A stretch of DNA of 64,000 nucleotides from Nannocystis punicea. Its GTDB lineage: Bacteria; Myxococcota_A; Polyangia; Nannocystales; Nannocystaceae. This document shows, one piece after another, positions 24,534 to 33,682 of this stretch. Every line of letters begins with the position of its first letter. The stretch's first letter is position 1. Location: contig NZ_CP114040.1 of NCBI RefSeq assembly GCF_026965555.1, positions 12,354,001 through 12,418,000 of the forward strand, written 5' to 3'. The notes beneath the pieces are model-generated. The model did no database searches. It was not told the DNA's origin and saw only the letters and a program-made list of their open reading frames with translations. The translations under genes were made by a program, and so were the position numbers.

Positions 24534-27500
24534 ATGAAGCTGTCCCGGCTGTTCACCAAGGATCAACCCCGACCTTTCTCCGGCGTCGAGTTCGAGCGCC
24601 GTAGCTCGCGGATCACCAACCCGGACGGGACGGTGGTGTTCGAGGCGAGCGACATCCAGGTCCCCCAGGGTTGGTCGCAGGTCGCAGTCGACATCATGGC
24701 CCAGAAGTACTTCCGCAAGGCCGGCGTGCCCGCCCGCCTGCGCAAGGTCGCGGAGGAGGGCGTACCCGAGTGGTTGTGGCGCAGCGAGGCCGACGCCGAG
24801 GCGCTGGCCGCCCTGCCGCCCGAGCAGCGCATGGTCGGCGAGACCGACAGCCGCCAGCTGTTCCACCGCCTGGCCGGCTGCTGGACCTACTGGGGCTTCA
24901 AGCACGGCTACTTCAGCGACGAGGACTCGGCCCGCGTCTTCTACGACGAGCTGACCACCATGCTCGCCGACCAGGCGGTCGCGCCGAACAGCCCGCAGTG
25001 GTTCAACACCGGCCTGCACTGGGCCTACGGCATCACCGGCCCGGCCCAGGGCCACAGCTACTGCGACCCGGTCACCGGTGAGCTCAGCCTGTCGAACAAC
25101 GCCTACGAGCGCCCGCAGCCGCACGCCTGCTTCATCTCCTCGGTCAGCGACGACCTCGTCGGCCAGGGCGGCATCATGGACCTGTGGGTCCGCGAGGCCC
25201 GGCTGTTCAAGTACGGCTCGGGCACCGGCACGAATTTCTCGACCTTGAGGGGCGAGGGCGAGCCGCTGTCGGGCGGCGGTCGCAGCAGCGGCCTGATGAG
25301 CTTCCTGAAGATCGGCGACCGGGCCGCCGGCGCGATCAAGAGCGGCGGCACCACCCGTCGCGCCGCCAAGATGGTCATCGTCGACGTCGACCACCCCGAC
25401 GTCGAGAAGTTCATCGACTGGAAGGTCATCGAGGAGCAGAAGGTCGCCGCGCTGGTGGCCGGCAGCCGGCTGTGCAGCCGTCACCTCAACCTGGTCCTGG
25501 GGGCATGTCACGACGTCGCCCTCACCGGCGAGGACCGCTTCGACCCGCGCAAGAACAAGGGCCTGAGCAAGGCGATCCACAACGCCCGCGCCGCCGAGAT
25601 CCCCGAGAGCTACGTGCAGCGGGCGATCGCCTTGGCCAGGCAGGGCGCGCGCGAGATCGAGTTCAACGAGTACGACACCAACTGGGACAGCGAGGCCTAC
25701 GCCACCGTCTCCGGCCAGAACTCGAACAACTCGGTGCGCGTCACCGACGAGTTCCTGCGCGCGGTCGAGGAGGACAACGCCTGGGACCTCATCCGCCGCA
25801 GCGACCGCAAGGTCCACCGCACCGTGCGGGCGCGCGAGCTGTGGGACAAGATCACCTTCTCCGCCTGGGCCTGCGCCGACCCCGGCCTGCAGTTCGACAC
25901 CACCATCAACGAGTGGCACACCTGCCCGAACGACGGCCGGATCAACGCCTCGAACCCGTGCTCCGAGTACATGTTCCTCGACGACACGGCCTGCAACCTG
26001 GCGTCGCTGAACCTGACCAAGTTCCTCGCCCGCACCAGCGGCGCCAATGACCTCGACCTCGACGTCGACGCCGTGCGCCACGCCTGCCGCCTGTGGACGA
26101 TCGTGCTCGAGATCTCGGTGCTCATGGCCCAGTTCCCGAGCGAGGCGATCGCTATCCGCAGCTACAAGTACCGCACCCTCGGCCTCGGCTACGCCAACCT
26201 CGGCACCTACTTCATGCTGCGCGGGATCGCCTACGACAGCGAGCTGGCGGTGGCGATCTGCGGCGGCGTCACGGCCCTGATGACCGCGGCCTGCTACAGC
26301 ACCAGCGCCGAGCTGGCGCGCGAGCACGGCGCCTTCCCCGGCTACACCGCCAACCGCGAGCCGATGCTGCGGGTCATCCGCAACCACCGCCGCGCCGCCT
26401 ACAACGCCCCGCGCGCCGAGTACGAGGGTCTGTCGATCGCGCCGATGGGCATCGCCCAGCACGTCTGCCCGAGCTACCTGCTCAAGGCCGCCCAGGCCGA
26501 GTGGGACGCCGCCCTGCGCCTCGGCGAGCAGCACGGCTACCGCAACGCCCAGGTCACCGTCATCGCCCCGACCGGCACCATCGGCCTGCTGATGGACTGC
26601 GACACCACCGGCATCGAGCCCGACTTCGCCCTGGTGAAGTTCAAGAAGCTCGCCGGCGGCGGCTACTTCAAGATCATCAACCAGTCGGTGCCCGCCGCGC
26701 TCGCCACCCTCGGCTACACCGAGACGCAGATCGCCGACATCGTCCGCTACTGCAAGGGCGCCGGCACTCTGGTCGGCAGCCCGCGGATCTCCCACACCGA
26801 CCTCAAGCGCAAGGGCTTCACCGACGAGGTGCTCGCGCGCATCGAGTCGGAGCTGGCCGGCGCCTTCGAGATCGGCTTCGTCTTCAACCGCTACGTCCTC
26901 GGCGACGACTTCTGCCGCGACGTCCTCAAGTTCACCGACGCCCAGCTCAACGACCCGGGCTTCAACATCCTCGAGGGGCTCGGCTTCTCGGCCGAGGACA
27001 TCCAGCGTGCCAACGACTTCGTGTGCGGCACCATGACGGTCGAGGGCGCCCCGCACCTGCGCGCCCAGCACCTGCCGGTGTTCGACTGCGCCAACAAGTG
27101 CGGCCGCTACGGCACCCGCTTCATCGCCCCGATGGCGCACGTGCGCATGATGGCCGCCGCCCAGCCGTTCCTGTCCGGCGCGATCAGCAAGACCATCAAC
27201 ATGCCGAGCGACGCCAGCGTGCGCGAGGTCGAGAGCGTCTACCTCGCCTCGTGGAAGTACGCGCTCAAGGCCAACGCCCTCTACCGCGACGGCAGCAAGC
27301 TCAGCCAGCCGCTCTCGTCCGCGCTCGCGGTCGAGGCCGAGGACGACGTCGCCGACGCGCTGGCGACCACCCAGCCGCAGGTGATCGAGAAGGTCACCGA
27401 GAAGATCGTCCACCGCTACCTCGCCAAGCGCCGGCGCATGCCCGACCGCCGCAGCGGCTACACGCAGAAGGCGACCATCGGCGGCCACAAGGTCTACATC

Positions 27501-28175
27501 CACACCGGCGAGTACGGCGACGGCACCCTCGGCGAGATCTTCATCGGCATGCACAAGGAGGGCGCCGCCTTCCGCAGCCTGATGAACTGCTTCGCCATCG
27601 CCATCAGCCTCGGCCTGCAGTACGGCGTCCCGCTCGAGGAGTACGTCGACGCCTTCGTCTTCAGCCGCTTCGAGCCCGCCGGTCCGGTGGTCGGCAACTC
27701 GCGGATCAAGATGTCGACCTCGATCATCGACTACATCTTCCGCGAGCTCGCCGTCACCTACCTCGACCGCAACGAGCTGGCCCACGTCAACCCCGAGGAC
27801 CTCGAGCCCGACGCGCTCGGCGACCAGAGCCAGAACGAGGGCGTCGAGTTCCAGGACGAAGAGGTCGTCTCGGAGCGCATCGTCACCCCCGGCCCGCTCA
27901 AACTCAGCGCCAACCTCCCGCGCGGCCCCGTCCCCGGCAAGAAGCGCCACGCGATCGAGGTCGAGGACCGCACCGCCGCCGCCGAGCCCGCCCGCGCCGC
28001 CGCCAAGCCGCGCCCGGCCGCCGCCGCCGCCCCCAGCGTCAGCGAGCAAGTCCGCGTCGCCCGCATGTCCGGCTACGAAGGCGACGCCTGCGGCTCGTGC
28101 GGCAGCTTCACCATGGTCCGCAACGGCTCCTGCCTGAAGTGCGTCAGCTGCGGCGCCACCAGCGGCTGCTCGTGA
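24534..28175 (+). CDS. nrdJ: Adenosylcobalamin-dependent (class II) ribonucleoside-diphosphate reductase
   Basis: 1213 residues from ATG 24534, a typical length for the large class II enzyme. It reduces ribonucleotides to deoxyribonucleotides using AdoCbl to make the active-site thiyl radical, without needing oxygen or a second radical subunit. Visible motifs: PHACFISSVSDDL (first redox Cys), NPCSEY (N474-x-C476-x-E478, active-site Cys and Glu), YKYRTLGLGYANLG, and APTGTIGLLMDCDTTGIEPDF. The C terminus ends in a zinc-ribbon-like CGSC...CLKCVSCG tail that shuttles reducing equivalents in this family. An Ala/Pro/Lys linker (about 1135-1175) precedes the tail. A structured leader lies upstream. 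Almost free of palindromic elements, unlike its neighbours. Confidence 0.96.
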   Translation: MKLSRLFTKDQPRPFSGVEFERRSSRITNPDGTVVFEASDIQVPQGWSQVAVDIMAQKYFRKAGVPARLRKVAEEGVPEWLWRSEADAEALAALPPEQRMVGETDSRQLFHRLAGCWTYWGFKHGYFSDEDSARVFYDELTTMLADQAVAPNSPQWFNTGLHWAYGITGPAQGHSYCDPVTGELSLSNNAYERPQPHACFISSVSDDLVGQGGIMDLWVREARLFKYGSGTGTNFSTLRGEGEPLSGGGRSSGLMSFLKIGDRAAGAIKSGGTTRRAAKMVIVDVDHPDVEKFIDWKVIEEQKVAALVAGSRLCSRHLNLVLGACHDVALTGEDRFDPRKNKGLSKAIHNARAAEIPESYVQRAIALARQGAREIEFNEYDTNWDSEAYATVSGQNSNNSVRVTDEFLRAVEEDNAWDLIRRSDRKVHRTVRARELWDKITFSAWACADPGLQFDTTINEWHTCPNDGRINASNPCSEYMFLDDTACNLASLNLTKFLARTSGANDLDLDVDAVRHACRLWTIVLEISVLMAQFPSEAIAIRSYKYRTLGLGYANLGTYFMLRGIAYDSELAVAICGGVTALMTAACYSTSAELAREHGAFPGYTANREPMLRVIRNHRRAAYNAPRAEYEGLSIAPMGIAQHVCPSYLLKAAQAEWDAALRLGEQHGYRNAQVTVIAPTGTIGLLMDCDTTGIEPDFALVKFKKLAGGGYFKIINQSVPAALATLGYTETQIADIVRYCKGAGTLVGSPRISHTDLKRKGFTDEVLARIESELAGAFEIGFVFNRYVLGDDFCRDVLKFTDAQLNDPGFNILEGLGFSAEDIQRANDFVCGTMTVEGAPHLRAQHLPVFDCANKCGRYGTRFIAPMAHVRMMAAAQPFLSGAISKTINMPSDASVREVESVYLASWKYALKANALYRDGSKLSQPLSSALAVEAEDDVADALATTQPQVIEKVTEKIVHRYLAKRRRMPDRRSGYTQKATIGGHKVYIHTGEYGDGTLGEIFIGMHKEGAAFRSLMNCFAIAISLGLQYGVPLEEYVDAFVFSRFEPAGPVVGNSRIKMSTSIIDYIFRELAVTYLDRNELAHVNPEDLEPDALGDQSQNEGVEFQDEEVVSERIVTPGPLKLSANLPRGPVPGKKRHAIEVEDRTAAAEPARAAAKPRPAAAAAPSVSEQVRVARMSGYEGDACGSCGSFTMVRNGSCLKCVSCGATSGCS

Positions 28176-28186
28176 ACGACCCTTGC

Positions 28187-28217
28187 GCGCGGATCCTGCA
28201 TCCAGCGGGATCCGCGC
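28187..28217 (+). terminator. Hairpin downstream of nrdJ
   Basis: Perfect 10-bp stem GCGCGGATCC/GGATCCGCGC with an 11-base loop, 11 bases after the nrdJ stop codon. There is no T tract, so it is a terminator or RNA-stability hairpin rather than a classic intrinsic terminator. Confidence 0.5.
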
Positions 28218-28306
28218 CTCGCCTCGCTGCACCACTGTTGCCCGCGGGGTGCCCGGCGGTACTCTTGACCGATGATGACGGCCAGGTCGCCGCGTAGGGA
28301 CACACC

Positions 28307-29698
28307 ATGACAGCCAAGCTCCGCGCCGTCGCGTTGGTCGGAATGGGCATGCTCTTCGGGGCAGGTCTTTCGGGATATGTCCAATCGGCCATCGCCCAGC
28401 CCGTCACCGCGCAGGTGGCCCAGCCGGCGCCGGCCGACTACTCGCGCTACCGCAAGCTCGACATGTTCGCGCGGGCGCTGACCATCCTCGAGAACCACTA
28501 TGTCCGCCCGGTCGACAGCGAGAAGCTGATCTACGGCGCCATCTCCGGGCTCGTCGCCGAGCTCGACCCGCACAGCGAGTTCCTCCCGCCGCGCGAGGCC
28601 CGGATGTTGCGCGAGGACATCGAAGGCAGCTTCGGCGGCGTCGGCATGGTCGTCGTCCTGCGCCAGGAGACCGAGCCGCAGGCGCGCTACGTCCTCGAGG
28701 TCCGCGAGGTCGTCGCCAAGGGCCCGGCCGAGCGGGCCGGCGTCGCCGTCGGCGACCTCATCCCCTCGATCGAGGGCAAGCCGATCAGCCACTTCTTCGA
28801 CCTGCGGCGGGCCATCATGGCGATGCGCGGCGCACCTGGCACGAAGGTCAGCTTCACCCTCGAGCGGCCCGCGCCCAAGGTCGACGGCAAGCCCGGCAAG
28901 CCGAGCGTGCGCAACGTCGTCGTCACCCGCGAGTACATCGACAGCCCCGCCGTCACCAGCCGCATGCTCGCCGAGGGCCTCGGCCACGTGCGCCTGCGCG
29001 ACTTCTCCGAGACCAGCGGGCGCGAGCTGTCCGACGCGCTCGCCAGCTTGCGCGACCAGTCGCGCGACGGCCTCGCCGGCGTCGTCCTCGACCTGCGCGA
29101 CAACGGCGGCGGCCTGCTCGACCAGGCGATCGCCATCGTCGACCTCTTCGTCAACGAGGGTCCCATCGTGCGCACCCGCGGCCGCCGCGGCGAGCTCCTC
29201 GACGAGGCCCGCGCCGTCCCCGGTCAGGCCTGGTCCAAGCTGCCGCTCGTCGTGCTCGTCAACAAGTCGTCCGCCTCGGCCTCCGAGATCGTCGCCGGCG
29301 CGCTGCAAGATCACCGGCGCGGCCTCATCGTCGGCGAGCGCACCTACGGCAAGGGCTCCGTCCAGGCCCCCTTCGAGCTCGGCGACGGCTCGCTGCTCAA
29401 GCTGACCATCGCCCTCTACTACACTCCCAACGATCGCCTCATCCAGGCCAGCGGGATCCAGCCCGACGTCGTCGTCGGCGCCGACTTCCGCCCCTACAAG
29501 GACAGCATGCCCGAGCTCGAGCCCGAGCGTGCCCAGCCGCGGCACCTCAAGCCCGAGGACTTCGGCTACCCCGCGGTCCCGCTGCAAGACGACAGCGAGG
29601 CAGTGCGCGCCGCCGGCGAGGACGCCCAGCTGCGCGTCGCGGTGCAGCACCTGCGCGGGCTCGTGCGGGTGCCGGCGCGCGGCGGCCGGCGGAGGTAG
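28307..29698 (+). CDS. S41-family carboxyl-terminal processing protease (CtpA-like) with PDZ
   Basis: 463 residues from ATG 28307 with AGGGA eight bases upstream. An N-terminal signal or anchor (about 5-31, cleavage near AIA) exports it. Order: helical cap, PDZ (about 95-205), peptidase S41. The Ser/Lys dyad is intact (SASASEIVAG and TYGKGSVQ). It cleaves periplasmic proteins from the C terminus and is often linked to cell-wall hydrolase turnover. The next gene is a YibQ-like divergent polysaccharide deacetylase, the same order as in many proteobacteria, where an EnvC-like gene comes first; here nrdJ takes that place. A degenerate element (28351-28382) lies within the signal region. Confidence 0.92.
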   Translation: MTAKLRAVALVGMGMLFGAGLSGYVQSAIAQPVTAQVAQPAPADYSRYRKLDMFARALTILENHYVRPVDSEKLIYGAISGLVAELDPHSEFLPPREARMLREDIEGSFGGVGMVVVLRQETEPQARYVLEVREVVAKGPAERAGVAVGDLIPSIEGKPISHFFDLRRAIMAMRGAPGTKVSFTLERPAPKVDGKPGKPSVRNVVVTREYIDSPAVTSRMLAEGLGHVRLRDFSETSGRELSDALASLRDQSRDGLAGVVLDLRDNGGGLLDQAIAIVDLFVNEGPIVRTRGRRGELLDEARAVPGQAWSKLPLVVLVNKSSASASEIVAGALQDHRRGLIVGERTYGKGSVQAPFELGDGSLLKLTIALYYTPNDRLIQASGIQPDVVVGADFRPYKDSMPELEPERAQPRHLKPEDFGYPAVPLQDDSEAVRAAGEDAQLRVAVQHLRGLVRVPARGGRRR

Positions 29699-29778
29699 CG
29701 CTGGACTCGCACGGCGCTCCGTTCCTTCGATCCGTCGCGGCGCCGCCCTGGGCTCGCGCCTCGCTGATCGCGTGGTGG

Positions 29779-30651
29779 ATGCTCGCGGCGGCGTTGTTCT
29801 GGCTCGCGCCCGCGCCGCCGCTCGCTCCGTTGGCGGCCGCCGAGGACGAGGCGATCTTCCAGCGCCAGCTCGACGAGACGGTGGCGCGCACGCGTCGTTG
29901 GCAGGACTCGCGCGGCGACCTGACGATCCCGTGGGACCAGGCGCGCGGGCACCTTGCGATCGTCATCGACGACATCGGTCGCGAGCTGCACTACTTCGAT
30001 CAGCTGCTCGCGCTGCGCTTCCCGTTGACCTTCAGCGTCGTGCCGGGCGGCGTCTACGCCGTGGGCGCGCAGCTCCGCCTGCGCAGCGACCGTCGCCGGC
30101 CGCGGGAGATCCTCCTGCACCTCCCGTCCGAGCCGCTCGACGCCGCCAAGATGACCGGGGGTCCCGAGGCGCGGGAGCAATTCCTCCGCGTCGACGCCAC
30201 GGCCGACCAGCTGCGGGCGGCGCTGCGGGCGGCGCTCGACCGCGTGCCGGTGGCCGTCGGCGTCAACAATCACATGGGCTCACGGCTCACCGCCGACAGG
30301 GCCGCCATGGACGCGCTGATGCCCGAATTGCGGGCGCGCGGCCTGTTCTTCCTCGACTCGCGGACGACCGTGCACAGCCAGGGCCTCGCGGCCGCGGACG
30401 CCGCAGGGGTCCCGGCGCTCGGGCGCGACGTGTTTTTGGACCACGATCCGCGGCCGAACGCGATTTTGGCCCAGCTCCAGCAGGCAGCCGCGCGCGCCCG
30501 CGAGGCCCCCACCGTCGTCATTGCCCATCCATCGCAGGAGGTCGTGGAGGCCCTGCGGGCCGAGCTTCCGCGGCTGTACCGGGACGGGATCGGCGTCTTT
30601 CCGCTGCGCGAGATCCTCGCACGCCGCGGCCTCGAGAAAGTGCGGGAGTGA
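29779..30651 (+). CDS. Divergent polysaccharide deacetylase family protein (YibQ-like)
   Basis: 290 residues from ATG 29779, giving a signal peptide (about 1-25, AAAEDE). The frame is open back to the ctpA-like stop codon, so an upstream alternative start is possible. The core GHLAIVIDDIGRELHYFDQLL, PLTFSVVPGG, GVNNHMGSRLTAD and FLDSRTT motifs mark the DUF610/divergent polysaccharide deacetylase family. D and H residues corresponding to the metal site are present. Probably periplasmic and acting on peptidoglycan or another glycan with the upstream protease; the exact reaction in this family is not established. Spacing of 80 bp suggests co-transcription. Confidence 0.88.
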   Translation: MLAAALFWLAPAPPLAPLAAAEDEAIFQRQLDETVARTRRWQDSRGDLTIPWDQARGHLAIVIDDIGRELHYFDQLLALRFPLTFSVVPGGVYAVGAQLRLRSDRRRPREILLHLPSEPLDAAKMTGGPEAREQFLRVDATADQLRAALRAALDRVPVAVGVNNHMGSRLTADRAAMDALMPELRARGLFFLDSRTTVHSQGLAAADAAGVPALGRDVFLDHDPRPNAILAQLQQAAARAREAPTVVIAHPSQEVVEALRAELPRLYRDGIGVFPLREILARRGLEKVRE

Positions 30652-30736
30652 ACGTAGTTATTGCCGAAGCGGCAGCAACGGCTGGGTTGGCTGGCTCCGA
30701 GCGTGCGGATGCGGAGCCGCGGCGCCGCGGCCTCGC

Positions 30737-30766
30737 TTGACAGTAATTCGCTGAACTTCCTACCCT
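30737..30766 (+). promoter_or_regulatory. Candidate sigma-70 promoter of the FHA gene
   Basis: TTGACA (30737-30742), 18-bp spacer, TACCCT (30761-30766). Transcription would begin only about 7 bases before ATG 30780, so the mRNA would be nearly leaderless, which agrees with the lack of a ribosome-binding site. The stretch is also locally AT-rich. Confidence 0.55.
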
Positions 30767-30779
30767 GAAGCTCACACGG

Positions 30780-31895
30780 ATGGCCCTGCGACTGATCATC
30801 GAGGACGAAGAGGGCGCGACCACGATCGTGCCGCTCGGCGAAGAGGAGATCACGATCGGTCGGGAGCCAGGGAACACCATCCAGCTCACCGAGCAGAACG
30901 TCTCCCGGCAACACGCGCGTCTCACCCCAGGTTCGGAAGGGTGGGTGATCGAGGACCTCGACAGTTACAACGGGGTCCGGGTGAACGGAGTCCTCATCGA
31001 GGGCACGGTCAACCTCAACGAGGGCGACGTGGTGCAGATCGGCGATTACCACCTCGCCATCACCAACAACGCCGAACAGACGACCCTCAACATCGAGCGT
31101 CAGGGGGGCGTGCCGGGGACCGATCCGATGCGTGCCGCCCCCAGCATGGATCTGCCGCGGATCCCGGCCACCGAGGCTGCGGCGATGATCGCACCGCCGC
31201 CGCCGCTGCCCGACAGCACGCGCGATCGCGACGAAGAGCGACACACCGAACAGCCCGCTGAGGGCAAGGGTCGCGGCCTGCTGTTCGCCTTGCTCGCGGT
31301 GTTCCTGATCGGCGGTGGGTTCGTCGCGTATCAGTTCGCAGGCGGTAGTGGTGGTGGCGGCACCGAAACGCCGAAGACTCCGAAGGTCGATCCGCCGGCG
31401 AAGATCGAGGAGCCGCCACCGCCCGAGCCGAAGGCCGATCCGAAGCCGCCCGAGCAGCCGCCGCCCGAGCAGCCGCCGCTGCCCAACGATCCGGTGCCCG
31501 GGCTCACGACCGCCGGGCCGAGCGAGCCGCCGCCCGAGCAGACGCCGCCGACCAAGACCGACAAGCCGGTGACGCCGAAGGGCGAGAAGGTCATCAAGCC
31601 GACGCCGCCGCCGACCAAGACCGACAAGCCGCCGGTGCCCAAGGGCGATCCGGTGCAGCTCCTCGAGGACGCGCGCAAGGCCAACCTCGCCGGCAACGCC
31701 ACGCAGGCCTACGACCTGGCCAAGAAGAGTTACGAGATCGAGAAGACCTCGAATGCCCTGGCGTTGATGGGCGCCTCGGCGTGCAAGATGGGCGATCAAG
31801 CGAAGGCCAAGTCGGCCTTCAAGAAGTTGACCGACCCGAACCGACAGAAGCAGATGGTCTCGGTATGCGCCGAACGCGGGATTGTGCTCGAATGA
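30780..31895 (+). CDS. FHA-domain membrane protein with Pro-rich linker and TPR-like tail
   Basis: 371 residues. FHA domain at about 20-90 with GREPGN, SRQHAR and NGVRVNG, the phosphothreonine-binding residues. A transmembrane helix (about 162-183, GLLFALLAVFLIGGGFVAYQF) is followed by about 110 residues of Pro/Lys/Glu repeats (PPEQPP, TPPTKTDKP) that probably span the periplasm, and a C-terminal TPR-like helical segment (about 295-371). The cytoplasmic FHA domain would read Ser/Thr-kinase phosphorylation and pass it across the membrane. Its stop overlaps the next start as ATGA, so translation is probably coupled to the FG-GAP gene. A near-leaderless promoter lies upstream. Confidence 0.87.
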   Translation: MALRLIIEDEEGATTIVPLGEEEITIGREPGNTIQLTEQNVSRQHARLTPGSEGWVIEDLDSYNGVRVNGVLIEGTVNLNEGDVVQIGDYHLAITNNAEQTTLNIERQGGVPGTDPMRAAPSMDLPRIPATEAAAMIAPPPPLPDSTRDRDEERHTEQPAEGKGRGLLFALLAVFLIGGGFVAYQFAGGSGGGGTETPKTPKVDPPAKIEEPPPPEPKADPKPPEQPPPEQPPLPNDPVPGLTTAGPSEPPPEQTPPTKTDKPVTPKGEKVIKPTPPPTKTDKPPVPKGDPVQLLEDARKANLAGNATQAYDLAKKSYEIEKTSNALALMGASACKMGDQAKAKSAFKKLTDPNRQKQMVSVCAERGIVLE

Positions 31896-33682
31896 GCTGG
31901 GGTTCTTCGGGACATGTCCCGAAGAGCATGTTGCAACTCCTGACCGTCGCCGGCGCCCTCCTCGGCGCCTCGCCTGCGTGGGCCGCCCCGTGGGAGGACG
32001 CGACGGCGATGACGATCGGCACCACTTCAGAGTGGTCGAACAAGGTCGAGCTCGCCGACATCAACGGCGACGGGCTGGTCGACATCCTGTTCGCCAACGG
32101 GGCCGGCTACGCCTCGCCCGAGGCGCCCGAGCCGAACCGGGCCTTCCTCAACCAGGGCCCGGGCATGCCGTTCACGGAGGTCAGCGACGAGGTGTTCGGC
32201 CCCGAGTCCGACTTCACGCGGGCGATCAAGGTGCGCGACCTCGACGGCGACGGCAACGTCGACCTCATCGTCGCCAACACCTTCGAGACCCAGAGCCGGC
32301 TCTACCTCGGCGACGGCCAGGGCGGCTTCACCGAGGCCAGCGACAACCTCCCGCAGGAGCCGCGCAGCTTCGGCGACGTCGAGCTCGGCGACGTCGACGG
32401 CGACGGCGACCTCGACGCGGTCCTCGCCGACTGGGGCCCCGGCGCCGCCAACCAGAGCTCCGCCGTCACGCGCTTGTGGCTCAACGACGGCGGCGTCTTC
32501 ACCGACGTCACCGAGACGAACATGCCCGACGCCCTGGTCGCGTGGTCGTGGGAGCTCGAGTTCGCCGACGTCGACAACGACCTCGACCTCGACGTGCTCG
32601 TCTCGTGCAAGTCGTGCACCGGCTCGTACATGTTCGTCAACGACGGCGCCGGCGTCTTCACCGACGCCTCGGACAAGCTGCCGCAGTACGGCAACAACTA
32701 CGAGTTCGAGCCGATCGACCTGACCGGCGACGGCTACATCGACCTGATCACGATCAACGACGGGCCCGGGAACACCGAGCACATCTTCGTCAACGACGGC
32801 GCGGGCGGCTTCACCGACGCCACCGCCGATCTTTGGCCCGAGGCCGACAACATCCCCGGCGACGACAACATGGTCGCCTACCTCGACTACGAGTCCGACG
32901 GCGACGCCGACTTCGTGATCGCCGGCCTGTTCGGCAACGACGACCGGCTGATGCTCAACAGCGGCGACGGACACCTCGAGGTCGTCGACGCCTTCATGCC
33001 CGCCAACTCGCAGGGCACCCTCGGGATCGCCGTCGCCGACCTCAACGGCGACAAGAAGCTCGACGTCGTCCTCTCCGAGGGCGAGGCCCAGCAGGACGCC
33101 GACCGCGTGTTCCTCGGCGCCGACATCGCGGCCGACACCGCGGGCCCGAAGATCTCCCTCGTCACCGTGACCGACGGCACCGTGTTCGCGCGGATCCACG
33201 ACAACAAGTCTCCCGTCATGCCGCACGACTTCCAGTCGGTCGTGCTGGTCGCCGGCGGCACCGAGGTGCCGATGCAGTGGTACGGCGAGGCGCTGTGGCG
33301 CGGCACCCCGAGCGAGGCGTTCGGCCAGCTGTGCGCCGTCGATGCCGCCGGCAACGAGACCTGCCAGATGTTCGGCGAGGACCCGGGCGAGACCGACACC
33401 GACGGTACCACGAGCACCACCGACGGCCCGGACCCCACGACCAGCACGAGCGACGCCCCCACCACCGGCGTCGACCCGACCACCACCACCGAGCCCGCGA
33501 CGACCACCGACCCCGGCGGCACCACCGACGACGCGACGACCAGCGACGACACCGCCGGCACCGGTGACACCGCCGGCACCGACGACGACGGCGGCTGCGG
33601 CTGCCGTCAGCAGTCGCCCGGCCCCGGCGGCCTGCTCGCCCTCGCCCTGCTCGCCCTCCTGCGCCCCCGCCGGCGCCGCTGA
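31892..33682 (+). CDS. Secreted FG-GAP/VCBS-repeat protein with MYXO-CTERM-like tail
   Basis: 596 residues from ATG 31892, which overlaps the FHA stop (ATGA). ATG 31928 is the alternative and would leave the signal peptide (LLTVAGALLGASPAWA) without a positive n-region. The body has about six FG-GAP/VCBS repeats with calcium-binding DxDxDGxxD motifs (DINGDGLVD, DLDGDGNVD, DVDGDGDLD, DLNGDKKLD), predicting a beta-propeller. A Thr/Asp-rich region (about 495-565) leads to a C-terminal GCGC, hydrophobic helix and RPRRRR, a MYXO-CTERM-type sorting tail. Likely calcium-binding and surface-attached or secreted. The first 12 codons run through a 22-bp perfect palindromic element. Confidence 0.87.
   Translation: MSWGSSGHVPKSMLQLLTVAGALLGASPAWAAPWEDATAMTIGTTSEWSNKVELADINGDGLVDILFANGAGYASPEAPEPNRAFLNQGPGMPFTEVSDEVFGPESDFTRAIKVRDLDGDGNVDLIVANTFETQSRLYLGDGQGGFTEASDNLPQEPRSFGDVELGDVDGDGDLDAVLADWGPGAANQSSAVTRLWLNDGGVFTDVTETNMPDALVAWSWELEFADVDNDLDLDVLVSCKSCTGSYMFVNDGAGVFTDASDKLPQYGNNYEFEPIDLTGDGYIDLITINDGPGNTEHIFVNDGAGGFTDATADLWPEADNIPGDDNMVAYLDYESDGDADFVIAGLFGNDDRLMLNSGDGHLEVVDAFMPANSQGTLGIAVADLNGDKKLDVVLSEGEAQQDADRVFLGADIAADTAGPKISLVTVTDGTVFARIHDNKSPVMPHDFQSVVLVAGGTEVPMQWYGEALWRGTPSEAFGQLCAVDAAGNETCQMFGEDPGETDTDGTTSTTDGPDPTTSTSDAPTTGVDPTTTTEPATTTDPGGTTDDATTSDDTAGTGDTAGTDDDGGCGCRQQSPGPGGLLALALLALLRPRRRR
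31904..31925. repeat. Longest perfect copy of the palindromic element, at a gene start
   Basis: A 22-bp perfect palindrome centred on GGACATGTCC with TCTTCG/CGAAGA arms. It lies between the ATGA overlap and the signal-peptide core of the FG-GAP gene, where an RNA hairpin could affect translation. Confidence 0.85.

Noticed and set aside
24205..24534. Cobalamin riboswitch upstream of nrdJ
   Set aside because: Tempting from function, but I could not find the conserved B12 box or the core junction. Left as an unassigned structured leader.
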